Source of the DNA: Pseudomonas nicosulfuronedens
GTDB lineage: Bacteria; Pseudomonadota; Gammaproteobacteria; Pseudomonadales; Pseudomonadaceae
Direction of reading: 5' to 3'
Assembly (NCBI RefSeq): GCF_005877905.1
Contig: NZ_SWDV01000025.1
Location: 1-64,000, forward strand
DNA length: 64,000 nt
Shown here: piece by piece, positions 37,752-46,500 of the stretch
Layout: each line of letters opens with the position of its first letter
Position numbering within the stretch: the first letter of the stretch is position 1
Made by a program: the position numbers and the translations under genes
Notes under the pieces: generated by a model
Seen by the model: only the letters and a program-made list of their open reading frames with translations
What the model was told of the DNA's origin: nothing
Databases searched by the model: none

Positions 37752-39422
37752 TTACGCGGCTTTCGCGTGGCCCAGCGTCACGGCGCGGTTCAAAGCGCTA
37801 AACAGCGCACGGAAGCTCGCGGTGGTGATGTTTTCATCGATGCCGATACCGTGCAGCGAGCGACCACCCTCGACGCGCAGCTCGATATAGGCGGCTGCGC
37901 GGGCATTGGTGCCGGCGCCGATGGCGTGCTCGTTGTAGTCCATGATCTCGACGTCCACCGGCAGCGAGGCAACCAGGGCTTCCAGGGTGCCCTTGCCCTT
38001 GCCGTGCCAGCGGTGCTGCTCGCCCTTGTGGGTGACGTCGATGTCGATGGCGCAGATGCCGTTCTCTTCCTGCAGGCGGTAGTTCTTCAGGCCGAACGGG
38101 GAAACAGCCTGCAGGTACTCGGTCTGCAGCAGGGTGTAGATCTGCTCGGCGGTCATTTCCAGGCCCAGGCGATCGGTTTCGTTCTGCACTACCTGGCTGA
38201 ACTCGATCTGCATGCGGCGCGGCAGGCTGATGCCGTATTCCTGTTCGAGCAGGAAGGTGATGCCGCCCTTGCCGGACTGGCTGTTCACACGGATCACGGC
38301 TTCGTAGCTGCGGCCGATGTCCGCCGGGTCGATCGGCAGGTACGGCACTTCCCACACGGCGTCTTCCTGCTGCTGGGCGAAGCCCTTGCGGATGGCATCC
38401 TGGTGGGAGCCGGAGAAGGCGGTGTGGACCAGGTCGCCAACATACGGGTGACGCGGGTGCACCGGAATCTGGTTGCACTCTTCCACCACCTTGCGCACGG
38501 CATCGATGTCGGAGAAGTCCAGCTCGGGATCGATGCCCTGGGTGTACATGTTCAGCGCCATGGTCACCAGGCAGAGGTTGCCGGTGCGCTCGCCGTTACC
38601 GAACAGGCAGCCTTCGACGCGGTCGGCGCCGGCCATCAGGGCCAGTTCCGACGCGGCCACGCCGGTGCCTCGGTCATTGTGGGTGTGCAGGCTGAGCAGC
38701 ACGCTGTCGCGCTTGTTGATCTGGCGGCCGAACCACTCGATCTGGTCGGCGTAGTTGTTCGGGGTGGCGCACTCGACGGTGGCGGGCAGGTTGAGGATCA
38801 AGCGGTTGGCCGGGGTCGGCTGGAACACCTCGATCACCGCGTTGCACACCTCGACGGCGAAATCGGTCTCGGTGGAGCTGAACACTTCCGGCGAGTACTC
38901 GAAGCCCCACTGGGTTTCCGGTGCGGCGTCGGCCAGGCGCTTGATGGTCTGGCCGGCGGCCACGGCGATGGCTTTCACACCGGCCTTGTCCTGGTTGAAG
39001 ACGATCTTGCGGAAGCTCGGTGCGCAGGCGTTGTAGTAGTGGACGATGGCTTTCTTCGCGCCCTTGAGGGACTCGAAGGTGCGCTCGATGAGGTCGTCGC
39101 GGGCCTGGGTCAGCACCTGAATGGTGACGTCATCGGGAATGTGGTCGTTCTCGATCAGCTCACGCACGAAGTCGAAGTCGGTCTGCGAGGCGGACGGGAA
39201 TCCCACTTCGATTTCTTTCAGGCCTACCTGAACCAGGCACTTGAAGAAGCGCATCTTCTTCTCGGCGTCCATCGGCTCGATCAGGGACTGGTTGCCGTCG
39301 CGCAGGTCGGTGGACAGCCAGATCGGCGCCTTGTCGATGATCTTGTCCGGCCAGGTGCGGTCGGGCAGGGTGATCTGGGTGAAGGCGCGGTATTTCTTCG
39401 ACGGGTCTTTCAACATGCTCAT
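37752..39422 (-). CDS. leuA: 2-isopropylmalate synthase LeuA
   Basis: LeuA condenses acetyl-CoA with 2-ketoisovalerate, the first committed step of leucine synthesis, and is feedback-inhibited by leucine. The 556-residue protein is the long beta/gamma-proteobacterial type. It has [18 protein letters not shown] with the catalytic [35 protein letters not shown] with metal-binding His residues, and a C-terminal regulatory domain ([27 protein letters not shown]). ATG 39422 ([14 protein letters not shown]) gives the family N-terminus; AAGGATT precedes it. A leucine-rich leader peptide ORF lies upstream at 39500-39577. Confidence 0.97.
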   Translation of the reverse strand: MSMLKDPSKKYRAFTQITLPDRTWPDKIIDKAPIWLSTDLRDGNQSLIEPMDAEKKMRFFKCLVQVGLKEIEVGFPSASQTDFDFVRELIENDHIPDDVTIQVLTQARDDLIERTFESLKGAKKAIVHYYNACAPSFRKIVFNQDKAGVKAIAVAAGQTIKRLADAAPETQWGFEYSPEVFSSTETDFAVEVCNAVIEVFQPTPANRLILNLPATVECATPNNYADQIEWFGRQINKRDSVLLSLHTHNDRGTGVAASELALMAGADRVEGCLFGNGERTGNLCLVTMALNMYTQGIDPELDFSDIDAVRKVVEECNQIPVHPRHPYVGDLVHTAFSGSHQDAIRKGFAQQQEDAVWEVPYLPIDPADIGRSYEAVIRVNSQSGKGGITFLLEQEYGISLPRRMQIEFSQVVQNETDRLGLEMTAEQIYTLLQTEYLQAVSPFGLKNYRLQEENGICAIDIDVTHKGEQHRWHGKGKGTLEALVASLPVDVEIMDYNEHAIGAGTNARAAAYIELRVEGGRSLHGIGIDENITTASFRALFSALNRAVTLGHAKAA

Positions 39423-39499
39423 GAGCGGAATCCTTGTTCTCTGCGGCCTGCGAGGCCTGCGCAAAAAAAACTGAATGAGGCGAAACGGGGGAGGGGGGC

Positions 39500-39577
39500 T
39501 CAGCCACGCAGTCGCGGGCTGACCAGGCGCAGGCAGGCGTGTTGGCGAAGCAGGATGAGGGTGTGTGCGGTTTTCAT
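39500..39577 (-). CDS. Putative leucine-rich leader peptide of leuA (attenuator)
   Basis: This short ORF of 25 codons, ATG at 39577 and TGA at 39502-39500, reads [25 protein letters not shown], shown here in two parts: [16 protein letters not shown] and RLVSPRLRG. Six of 25 residues are leucine. It lies 77 bases before leuA on the same strand, where a ribosome-mediated attenuation leader is expected. Downstream the RNA becomes C-rich and G-poor (CCCCCCTCCCCCG), and then has eight T in a row (39474-39466 region). No strong terminator stem is obvious, so Rho-dependent control is an option. Confidence 0.6.
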   Translation of the reverse strand: MKTAHTLILLRQHACLRLVSPRLRG

Positions 39578-39822
39578 GAGTGCCAAGCTAAAGGCCTGGA
39601 AGACCAATGGCAAGCATTTGGGGAAATTTGGTAGGAAAAGTCTTCGATAGCGATTGAGAGATGAATAATTGTCGAAAACTTACTATTTAAGCAATTAATC
39701 CTGAAGCTTAGCGCTGTGCTTAACTGATTCTGCGTCTTCGTGCCGCAGCGGAGCTTTGTAACTCCGTGCGATCATTGCGCACCCCGCCTCAGGCAGGGAC
39801 CTTCCATCCGCAAGGACATTTC

Positions 39823-40281
39823 GTGACCCGTCGTACTCGACAAGGCGTAGGCACCTGGCTGGCGTTGTTCGCCATGCTGATGATCTATGTCGGCCCGCTG
39901 GTTTCCCAGTCGATGCCGATGGATCACGCCATGCCCATGGATCACGTCATGCCGATGGAGCATGGCAAGTCCAAGGACCATGGCGCGGCGGTCGCTGCCA
40001 TGGACGAGATGGCCTGTTCGGATGGTCACCGTGCCGCTGCGCAACATCCGGCACCGACATCTCACGGCGAGCAGCCGCTCACCGCCGACGCCTTCATGGA
40101 GAAGTGCGGCTACTGCAGCCTGCTGATCCACAGTCCGCCACTGACGCCGCCACCGGTAGTGCTCGACCACGGTGTCCCCGCCGTCGGCGCACCGGTTGCA
40201 CTGTTCACCGCTTCCCGTATCCCTGCCTCGCCGGTCTTCCCCGGCGCTCGCTCCCGCGCTCCTCCGTTCCTGATCGGCTGA
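39823..40281 (+). CDS. DUF2946 family protein, copper-associated
   Basis: This 152-residue protein has an N-terminal membrane helix or signal (WLALFAMLMIYVGPLV). A Met/His-rich stretch (MPMDHAMPMDHVMPMEHGKSKDH) that could bind copper follows. The C-terminal part has the DUF2946 pattern, KCGYCSLLIHSPPL. GTG 39823 is chosen because AAGGA lies 7 bases before it; the frame to 39766 has no such site. It stands directly upstream of an OprC-like copper receptor, as in other Pseudomonas genomes. Its function is undescribed, but the setting suggests periplasmic copper handling. Confidence 0.8.
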   Translation: MTRRTRQGVGTWLALFAMLMIYVGPLVSQSMPMDHAMPMDHVMPMEHGKSKDHGAAVAAMDEMACSDGHRAAAQHPAPTSHGEQPLTADAFMEKCGYCSLLIHSPPLTPPPVVLDHGVPAVGAPVALFTASRIPASPVFPGARSRAPPFLIG

Positions 40282-40386
40282 CCCGCAATCCCGACTCCCC
40301 GACCCCGGCGCGGATGCCTGCATTCGCTTGCGCGCCGTGCGAGTACGCGTGGAGCGGGCGTCATCACCGATCATGGAATTCATGGA

Positions 40387-42498
40387 ATGACCCGCATGCC
40401 CCTGCGCCGTCGGCAAACTGCCGTCGGCCTGCGCGCCCTGTGCGCGCTGACCGCCCTTGGCGGTTTCACTGCCGTCCCCGTGCTGGCCGAGGAAGAAGAT
40501 CACTCGGCGCACGCCACCAATGCGTCGGTTACCGAACTGTCGCCCAGTGTCATCACCGCCGTGGCGCAGAGTTCGCCGCTGACCGTGGTCACCGACCCCA
40601 AGCAGCCGCGGCAGCCGATTCCCGCCAGCGACGGCGCCGACTACCTCAAGACCATTCCCGGCTTCTCCGCCATCCGTAACGGCGGCACCAACGGCGATCC
40701 TGTACTGCGCGGCATGTTCGGCTCGCGCCTGAACATCCTCACCAACGGCACCACGATGCTCGGCGCCTGCCCGGCACGGATGGATGCCCCGACCTCCTAT
40801 ATCTCGCCGGAAACCTTCGACAAGCTCACCGTGGTCAAGGGCCCGGAGACCGTGATCTGGGGCCCCGGTGCCTCGGCGGGGACCATCCGCTTCGACCGCG
40901 AGCCGGAGCGCTTCGGCGAGCTGGGCATGCGCGTCAACGGCAGCCTCGTCGCCGGCTCCAACGGTCGCTTCGACCGAGTGCTGGATGCCGCCGCTGGCGG
41001 GCCGCTGGGCTATGTGCGGGTCACCGGCAACAAGTCGCAGTCCGATGACTACGAAGACGGCAGCGGCAACACCGTGCCCTCGCGCTGGAACAAGTGGAAC
41101 GGCGACGTGGCGGTGGGCTGGACGCCGGACGCCGACACCCTGGTCGAGCTCACCGCCGGCAAGGGTGATGGTGAGGCGCGCTATGCCGGGCGCGGCATGG
41201 ATGGCTCGCAGTTCAAGCGCGAAAGCCTCGGCCTGCGCTTTGAGAAGTCCAACATCGGCGAGGTGCTCGACAAGCTGGAGGCGCAGGTCTACTACAACTA
41301 CGCCGACCACGTGATGGACAACTACAGCCTGCGCACGCCCTCGGGCACCGGCATGATGGCCGGCCCCATGGCCTCCAACGTCGACCGTCGCACCCTCGGC
41401 GGGCGCCTGGCCGCCACCTGGCGCTGGGACGACTTCAAGCTGATCACCGGGGTCGATGCGCAGACCAACGAACACCGCGAACGCAGCGGCATGGGGATCA
41501 ATACCTATGACGAGCAGCCGTGGGACAAGGATGCCGTGTTCCACAACTACGGCGCCTTCGGCGAGCTGACCTGGTACGCCGCCGACCGTGATCGCGTGAT
41601 CACCGGTGCGCGCCTGGACCGTGCCTCGGTCAAGGATTACCGGCAGACAACCGGCTCGGGGATGATGGCGATGCCCAACCCCACTGCCGACGACACCCGT
41701 GCCGATACCCTGCCCAGCGGCTTTGCGCGCTATGAGCACGACCTGGCCGACACGCCGACCACCCTCTACGTTGGCCTCGGCCACGTGCAGCGCTTCCCCG
41801 ACTACTGGGAGCTGTTCTCCCCGGATAAGGGTCCGACCGGCTCGGTCAACGCCTTCGACAGCATCAAGCCGGAGAAGACCACCCAGCTGGACTTTGGCGC
41901 GCAGTACGAGGACGAGAAGCTCAAGGCCTGGGCGTCGGGCTACGTCGGCGTGATCCGTGACTACATCCTCTTCGACTACCTGCCCGGCGGCATGATGGGC
42001 CGCACCTCCCAGGCGCGGAACGTCGATGCCCGCATCATGGGCGGCGAACTGGGTGCGGCCTACGCGCTGACCAGCAACTGGACCGCCGATGGCACCCTGG
42101 CCTACGCCTGGGGCAAGAACACCACCGACGACACTGCGCTGCCGCAGATGCCGCCGCTGGAGGCGCGTTTCGGCCTGACCTACGAGGAAGGCGACTGGAG
42201 CGCCGGCGGACTCTGGCGCGTGGTTGCGCACCAGGGCCGGATCGCCGAGAACCAGGGCAACGTGGTCGGCTACGACTTCGACGAAAGCCCCGGCTTCGCG
42301 GTGTTCTCGCTCAACGGTGCTTACAAGCTGAGCAAGCACCTCAAGGTCAGCACCGGCGTCGACAACCTGTTCGACAAGGACTACGCCGAGCACCTGAACC
42401 TGGCGGGCAACGCCGGCTTCGGCTACCCGGCGAACGACCCCGAATCGATCCACGAACCGGGACGTACGTTCTGGACCAAAGTGGACTTCAGCTTCTAA
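40387..42498 (+). CDS. oprC: TonB-dependent copper receptor (OprC-like)
   Basis: This 703-residue outer-membrane receptor has a signal peptide (cut after about VLA, residue 34), a plug domain, and a 22-strand barrel ending in FWTKVDFSF. The copper site of OprC is a CxxxM motif in the plug; it is present here as Cys128 and Met132 (GACPARMDAPTSY). Met residues are frequent in the extracellular loops (for example GTGMMAGPM, GSGMMAMP). The mature N-terminus is His/Glu-rich (EEEDHSAHA). ATG 40387 is taken, but ATG 40396 is equally possible. The family also includes NosA, needed for nitrous oxide reductase copper supply. Confidence 0.92.
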   Translation: MTRMPLRRRQTAVGLRALCALTALGGFTAVPVLAEEEDHSAHATNASVTELSPSVITAVAQSSPLTVVTDPKQPRQPIPASDGADYLKTIPGFSAIRNGGTNGDPVLRGMFGSRLNILTNGTTMLGACPARMDAPTSYISPETFDKLTVVKGPETVIWGPGASAGTIRFDREPERFGELGMRVNGSLVAGSNGRFDRVLDAAAGGPLGYVRVTGNKSQSDDYEDGSGNTVPSRWNKWNGDVAVGWTPDADTLVELTAGKGDGEARYAGRGMDGSQFKRESLGLRFEKSNIGEVLDKLEAQVYYNYADHVMDNYSLRTPSGTGMMAGPMASNVDRRTLGGRLAATWRWDDFKLITGVDAQTNEHRERSGMGINTYDEQPWDKDAVFHNYGAFGELTWYAADRDRVITGARLDRASVKDYRQTTGSGMMAMPNPTADDTRADTLPSGFARYEHDLADTPTTLYVGLGHVQRFPDYWELFSPDKGPTGSVNAFDSIKPEKTTQLDFGAQYEDEKLKAWASGYVGVIRDYILFDYLPGGMMGRTSQARNVDARIMGGELGAAYALTSNWTADGTLAYAWGKNTTDDTALPQMPPLEARFGLTYEEGDWSAGGLWRVVAHQGRIAENQGNVVGYDFDESPGFAVFSLNGAYKLSKHLKVSTGVDNLFDKDYAEHLNLAGNAGFGYPANDPESIHEPGRTFWTKVDFSF

Positions 42499-42550
42499 GC
42501 CCGACCGGCCCCCGCCCGTCGGGGGCCTCCTTGCGTGAGGAGATCAACGA

Positions 42551-43921
42551 ATGCAGCAGAAGACATTCGATTTCTACAACCTGGCCTGGCGCTGGCATTT
42601 CTATGCCGGTCTGTTCGTCGCGCCGTTCATGATCTTGCTGTCGCTCACCGGGATCATCTACCTGTTCAAGCCGCAGCTCGACCCGCTGATGTACAGCGAC
42701 CTGCTGACGGTGAAACCGGGCGAGGTGCGGCTGTCCGCCGATGAGCAACTGATGCACCTGCATCACCAGAACCCGCAATTGCAGGTCAGCCAGTACCTGC
42801 CGGCACCGGCCGCCGACCGCAGCGCGCAGTTCGTCGCCCAGCTCGATGGGCGAGAGGTCAATGCCTTCGTCGACCCCTACAGCGGCAAGCTGCTCGGTGT
42901 CCAGGACGCCAAGTCCAACCTGCAGGCCATGGCCCGCGCGCTGCACGGCGAGCTGATGATCGGCACCGTCGGTGATCGGCTGATCGAGCTGGCGGCGGGC
43001 TGGGGCATCGTGCTGGTGGTCTCCGGCCTGTACCTCTGGTGGCCGCGCAAGCGCTCGCTGCGCGTGCTGCTCTGGCCTGAGCTGTCGCGTCGTGGCCGTG
43101 CGCTGTGGCGTGAGGTGCACGTGGTGGTCGGCTTCTGGGGCTCGCTGCTGATGCTGTTCATGCTGCTCACCGGCATGACCTGGACCGGCTTCTGGGGCAA
43201 GTCCTTCGCCGACGTGTGGAACCGCTTCCCGGCGCCCATGTGGAACGAAGTGCCCAAGTCCGACCTGGAGGCGCGCACGCTCAACGAGGCGCACCGCCAG
43301 ACCATTCCCTGGGCCATGGAAAACACGCCGATGCCGATGTCCGGCGGTGCCCACGCCGAGCACATGGCCCATGGCTCCGGCGGCATGGCGATGCCGCAGA
43401 TCAGCCTGCAGCAGGTGGTCGACACGGCCGACCAGGCCGGCGTGGTGCCGGGCTACGCCATTGCGCTGCCCAAGGGCGAGCAGGGCGTGTTCACCGTCTC
43501 GGTGTTCGCCGACGACTCGCGTAACGACGCCACCCTGCACATCGACCAGTACACCGGCAAGGTGCTCGCCGACGTGCGCTGGAAGGACTATGGGCTGGTG
43601 GCCAAGGGCGTCGAGTCCGGGGTGATGCTGCACGAAGGCAAGATGTTCGGCCTGTTCAACCAGATGCTCATGCTCGCGGTCTGCCTGATGATCCTGCTCA
43701 GCGCGGTCAGCGGCCTGTGGATCTGGTGGAAGCGCCGCCCGCAGGGCCGCCTCGGCGTGCCGCCGATGCCCCACGCACTGCCGGTATGGAAGGGCGGGGT
43801 GGCGATCATGATCCTCCTCGGCGTCGCCTTCCCGCTGGTGGGTGTCTCACTGTTGCTGGTGTGGGCGCTGGACTGGGCGGTGCTATCGCGGATCAAACCG
43901 CGCAGCCCGGCGCTGGGCTGA
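42551..43921 (+). CDS. PepSY-associated transmembrane domain protein
   Basis: This 456-residue inner-membrane protein has four or five hydrophobic helices (WHFYAGLFVAPFMILLSLTGIIYLF, GIVLVVSGLYLWW, VGFWGSLLMLFMLLTGM, MLMLAVCLMILLSAVSGLWIWW). Two periplasmic PepSY-type domains follow the first and fourth. A Met/His-rich loop (TPMPMSGGAHAEHMAHGSGGMAMP) lies in the second periplasmic part and could bind copper. Related proteins (PiuB/YP_iron-type) act as membrane reductases for metal uptake. It follows the copper receptor after a 52-base gap, so a copper reductase or relay role is likely but unproven. Confidence 0.85.
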   Translation: MQQKTFDFYNLAWRWHFYAGLFVAPFMILLSLTGIIYLFKPQLDPLMYSDLLTVKPGEVRLSADEQLMHLHHQNPQLQVSQYLPAPAADRSAQFVAQLDGREVNAFVDPYSGKLLGVQDAKSNLQAMARALHGELMIGTVGDRLIELAAGWGIVLVVSGLYLWWPRKRSLRVLLWPELSRRGRALWREVHVVVGFWGSLLMLFMLLTGMTWTGFWGKSFADVWNRFPAPMWNEVPKSDLEARTLNEAHRQTIPWAMENTPMPMSGGAHAEHMAHGSGGMAMPQISLQQVVDTADQAGVVPGYAIALPKGEQGVFTVSVFADDSRNDATLHIDQYTGKVLADVRWKDYGLVAKGVESGVMLHEGKMFGLFNQMLMLAVCLMILLSAVSGLWIWWKRRPQGRLGVPPMPHALPVWKGGVAIMILLGVAFPLVGVSLLLVWALDWAVLSRIKPRSPALG

Positions 43922-44049
43922 TGCGTCCCTGTTTCAACCTGACGCCTGCCGCGAGGCAGGCTATGCTGCGGCGCGATCGTTGCGCCCGCGGCCCGATGAA
44001 TGACCGCCGCTGTGGCGGACCTGATCACAAGCCAACTGGAGTCTCGAAC

Positions 44050-44538
44050 ATGCGTAAAACCCTGCTCGCTTTCGCTGTGCTGCTGGGCTTCTCCGGCGCC
44101 GCCGTGGCCCACGAATACGAGGCCGGCAACCTGCATATCGACCATCCCTGGTCGCTGCTGCTGCCGGCCAACTCGGTGAACGGCGCCGCCTACTTCATCG
44201 TGCAGAACCACGGCAAGGAGGCGGATCGCCTGCTTGGCGCCGACACCGACCGCGCCGCCAGCGCCGAGGTCCACCAACACGTGGAGAAGGACGGCATGAT
44301 GAAAATGCAGAAGGTCGAGGGCGTGGATATCCCTGCCGGCGGCAAGATCGTCTTCGCGCCCGGCCAGTACCACCTGATGCTGTTCGGCCTGAAGAAACCA
44401 CTGGCCGATGGCGAGCGCTTCCCGCTGACCCTGCACTTCCAGAAGGCCGGCGATGTGAAGGTCGAGGTCGCGGTGCAGAAGGAAGCGCCGAAAGGCACAG
44501 ACATGGGCCACGACATGCACGGTATGAAGATGAACTGA
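44050..44538 (+). CDS. PCu(A)C copper chaperone
   Basis: This 162-residue periplasmic protein has a signal peptide (cut after about AVA, residue 21). The PCu(A)C site is visible: His and Met residues in EVHQHVEKDGMMKMQKV and, about 20 residues later, GQYHLMLFGL. The tail MGHDMHGMKMN adds Met/His ligands. Such chaperones deliver Cu(I) to the CuA/CuB sites of cytochrome oxidase or share copper with the receptor module. ATG 44050 gives the signal peptide; a longer frame upstream is discarded. The 128-base gap before it contains a 7-bp GCGA-loop hairpin (43944-43961). Confidence 0.9.
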   Translation: MRKTLLAFAVLLGFSGAAVAHEYEAGNLHIDHPWSLLLPANSVNGAAYFIVQNHGKEADRLLGADTDRAASAEVHQHVEKDGMMKMQKVEGVDIPAGGKIVFAPGQYHLMLFGLKKPLADGERFPLTLHFQKAGDVKVEVAVQKEAPKGTDMGHDMHGMKMN

Positions 44539-45080
44539 TGAGTGACCGGCTCCTGCGCCCACTGGTCTGGGCGCAAGACGGCGAGTGGCTGCTGGGTTTT
44601 GACGGCAGCTACTCGAGCGACTCGATCCTGCGTATCGAGAGCGCCGCTGATGGTTTCATCCTGCGCGAGGAGCGTCTGGCCGAGACGCAGACCAAGCGCT
44701 ATCCCTTTGCCGACCTGAAGGATGATGTCACGGCGGCCGACTGGACCGCCGTGGTCGTCGATGAGGAAGGCGAGCGCCTGGGCTTCGCCATCGCCCGCTA
44801 TGAAATCTGGAACCGCCGCGCGGTGCTGGACGACCTGTTCGTCCTCGCCGACGCGCGCGGCCAGGGCGTTGGCCGGCAATTGCTGGAAGGCTGTCTGGAC
44901 TGGGCGCGCGGCACCGAGGCGCGCCACCTGTGGCTGGAAACCCAGAACCTCAATCTGCCGGCAGTGGGCTTCTACCGCTCCCGTGGCTTTACTCTCAGCG
45001 GGCTGTCCACCGACCTCTATGACCCGGCGCAGGTGTTGCCCGGGGAGATGGCGCTGTTTTTCAGCTACCCGCTGGCCTGA
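44538..45080 (+). CDS. GNAT-family N-acetyltransferase
   Basis: This 180-residue protein has the GNAT acetyl-CoA motif VLADARGQGVGRQLLEGCLDWA. It continues with HLWLETQNLNLPAVGFYRSRGF, typical of the C-terminal half. The first 60 residues are an extra domain (WAQDGEWLLGFDGSYSSDS) of unknown fold. The substrate is not predictable. It starts at the TGATG overlap with the copper chaperone, and its last 20 bases overlap a convergent gene. Confidence 0.8.
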   Translation: MSDRLLRPLVWAQDGEWLLGFDGSYSSDSILRIESAADGFILREERLAETQTKRYPFADLKDDVTAADWTAVVVDEEGERLGFAIARYEIWNRRAVLDDLFVLADARGQGVGRQLLEGCLDWARGTEARHLWLETQNLNLPAVGFYRSRGFTLSGLSTDLYDPAQVLPGEMALFFSYPLA

Positions 45081-45450
45081 GGGCCAGGCGCGCCTGTCGC
45101 GCCAAGAGGATCAGCGCGAAGCCGATGCAGTAGGCCAGCACGTCCAGCCAGTCCGGCGTGGCACCCAGCACGATGCGCAGTGCGCGATTGCCGATCTGCC
45201 AGTGGAAGGTCGCCGCGAGGTACTGGCCGAACTCGATGATCAAGCCGCAGGCCAGTGCCGCACCTGCCAGCCATGACGCCGGCGCATCCAGCGCGGCGCG
45301 CAGCAGGCAATACAGCCAGATCACCGCCAGCACGTCGCCGCCGAAACCGCGCATCCAGCCGAGGTTCGCTCCGGCCGTGGCCAGCCAGACGAGCACGACG
45401 AACCAGATCAGCGCGAAGATCGCGCTGCGCCCCTCGAAACGAAGCCGCAT
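45061..45450 (-). CDS. DUF2809 family membrane protein
   Basis: This 129-residue protein has four predicted membrane helices (IFALIWFVVLVWLATAGANLGW, GGDVLAVIWLYCLLRAAL, WLAGAALACGLIIEFGQYL, WLDVLAYCIGFALILLA) and the family segment RIVLGATPDWLDVLAYCIG. Its function is unknown. ATG 45450 overlaps the stop of the M23 peptidase gene (TGATG), so it is co-expressed with it. Its 3' end overlaps the plus-strand acetyltransferase gene by 20 bases. Confidence 0.8.
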   Translation of the reverse strand: MRLRFEGRSAIFALIWFVVLVWLATAGANLGWMRGFGGDVLAVIWLYCLLRAALDAPASWLAGAALACGLIIEFGQYLAATFHWQIGNRALRIVLGATPDWLDVLAYCIGFALILLARQARLALRPAGS

Positions 45451-46286
45451 CAGGGCTTGAACGCGCCGATGAAGATCGCCGGGTCGACGCGGGCGTCGTT
45501 CAGGCTGACGTTCCAATGCATGTGCGGCCCGGTGGCGCGACCGGTAGCGCCGACACGGCCGACCACACCGCCACGCGGGACCTGGTCACCGAGCTTCACG
45601 TCGATCTTCGACATGTGGCAGAACATGCTGATGAAGCCCTGGCCGTGGTCGACGAACACGGTGTTGCCGTTGAAGAAGTAGTTGCCGATCAGGATGACCT
45701 TGCCGGCGGCCGGTGACTTGATCGGGGTTCCGGCGGGTACGGCGAAGTCCAGTCCGGAGTGCGGGTTGCGTTCCTCGCCGTTGAAGAAGCGGCGCAGGCC
45801 GAAGGGGCTGGAAAGCGGGCCGTTGACCGGCTTGTCCAGCACCAGGTTGCTCGGTGTACCGGGGCTGAAGCTGCGGTAGGCGGCGGTCTGCTCGGCCAGT
45901 TCGCGGTTGATGCGCTTGAGGTCTTCGGGCAGCGGGTTCACCTGACGGGTGTTCTTCAGGGTGATGCGCTGCTCCTTGTAGTGCTTGCTGCCCACGGTGA
46001 ACCCGAGGTTGCGGCTGGCGCCGGCCTGTTTCACCGCGATCTGCTGGCTGCCGGCCTTGGTGGTCAGCGGGATGCCGACGATGGCGATCCAGTCGCGGCC
46101 TTCCTCGCGCACCACCAGCACCGGTTTTCCCTGGTAGGTGGCGGTCGGTACGGCGGTGTCCTCGCCCAGTTGCACCACGGCGACGCCGCCGGGCACCGGT
46201 TTGTTCAGGGTGCGGCTGATGAAGCCTTCGGCGTGGGCAGACAGGGTGACTAGGGAGGCAATGAGCAGGCAGGAGAGTCGGAACAT
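45450..46286 (-). CDS. M23 family metallopeptidase (LytM domain)
   Basis: This 278-residue periplasmic protein has a signal peptide (cut after about AHA) and an N-terminal beta domain. The LytM zinc site is complete: His176 and Asp180 (NPHSGLD), His224 (FCHMSK), His255 and His257 (GPHMHWNV). It should cleave peptidoglycan cross-bridges or act as an activator of amidases. All zinc and catalytic residues are present, so it is likely an active endopeptidase. The DUF2809 gene follows in the same transcript. Confidence 0.9.
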   Translation of the reverse strand: MFRLSCLLIASLVTLSAHAEGFISRTLNKPVPGGVAVVQLGEDTAVPTATYQGKPVLVVREEGRDWIAIVGIPLTTKAGSQQIAVKQAGASRNLGFTVGSKHYKEQRITLKNTRQVNPLPEDLKRINRELAEQTAAYRSFSPGTPSNLVLDKPVNGPLSSPFGLRRFFNGEERNPHSGLDFAVPAGTPIKSPAAGKVILIGNYFFNGNTVFVDHGQGFISMFCHMSKIDVKLGDQVPRGGVVGRVGATGRATGPHMHWNVSLNDARVDPAIFIGAFKP

Positions 46287-46408
46287 TTCGCTATCCGTGG
46301 ACGTGTCGGCGGATGAAGCGGGCAGTCTACACGGGCCGCTCTGAGGGGCGGGGCGATTTCGTCGAAAGCGGAACCGCGTTGCGGCAGCGAATCATCCGGG
46401 GCACAACC

Positions 46409-46489
46409 GTAGGATGGGTGGAGCGCAGCGATACCCATCAACGGTGCGACAGGTTTCGATGGGTATCGCTGCGCTCCACGCCATCCTGC
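46409..46489. repeat. 81-bp inverted-repeat element, copy 2
   Basis: Arms 46409-46439 and 46458-46489 are near-perfect inverted repeats (one indel and one mismatch), joined by an 18-base spacer. The outer end reads GTAGGATGG and the inner end AGCGATACCCATC, as in copy 1 at 32666-32746. It sits 12 bases after the stop of the dipeptidase gene. The symmetry is better preserved here than in copy 1. Confidence 0.88.
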
Positions 46490-46500
46490 AAACGCGGGCT

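Noticed and set aside
39772..42453. 893-residue minus-strand ORF
   Set aside because: It is a shadow of the OprC-like receptor and DUF2946 genes, which have clear signal peptides, motifs and ribosome binding sites on the plus strand.
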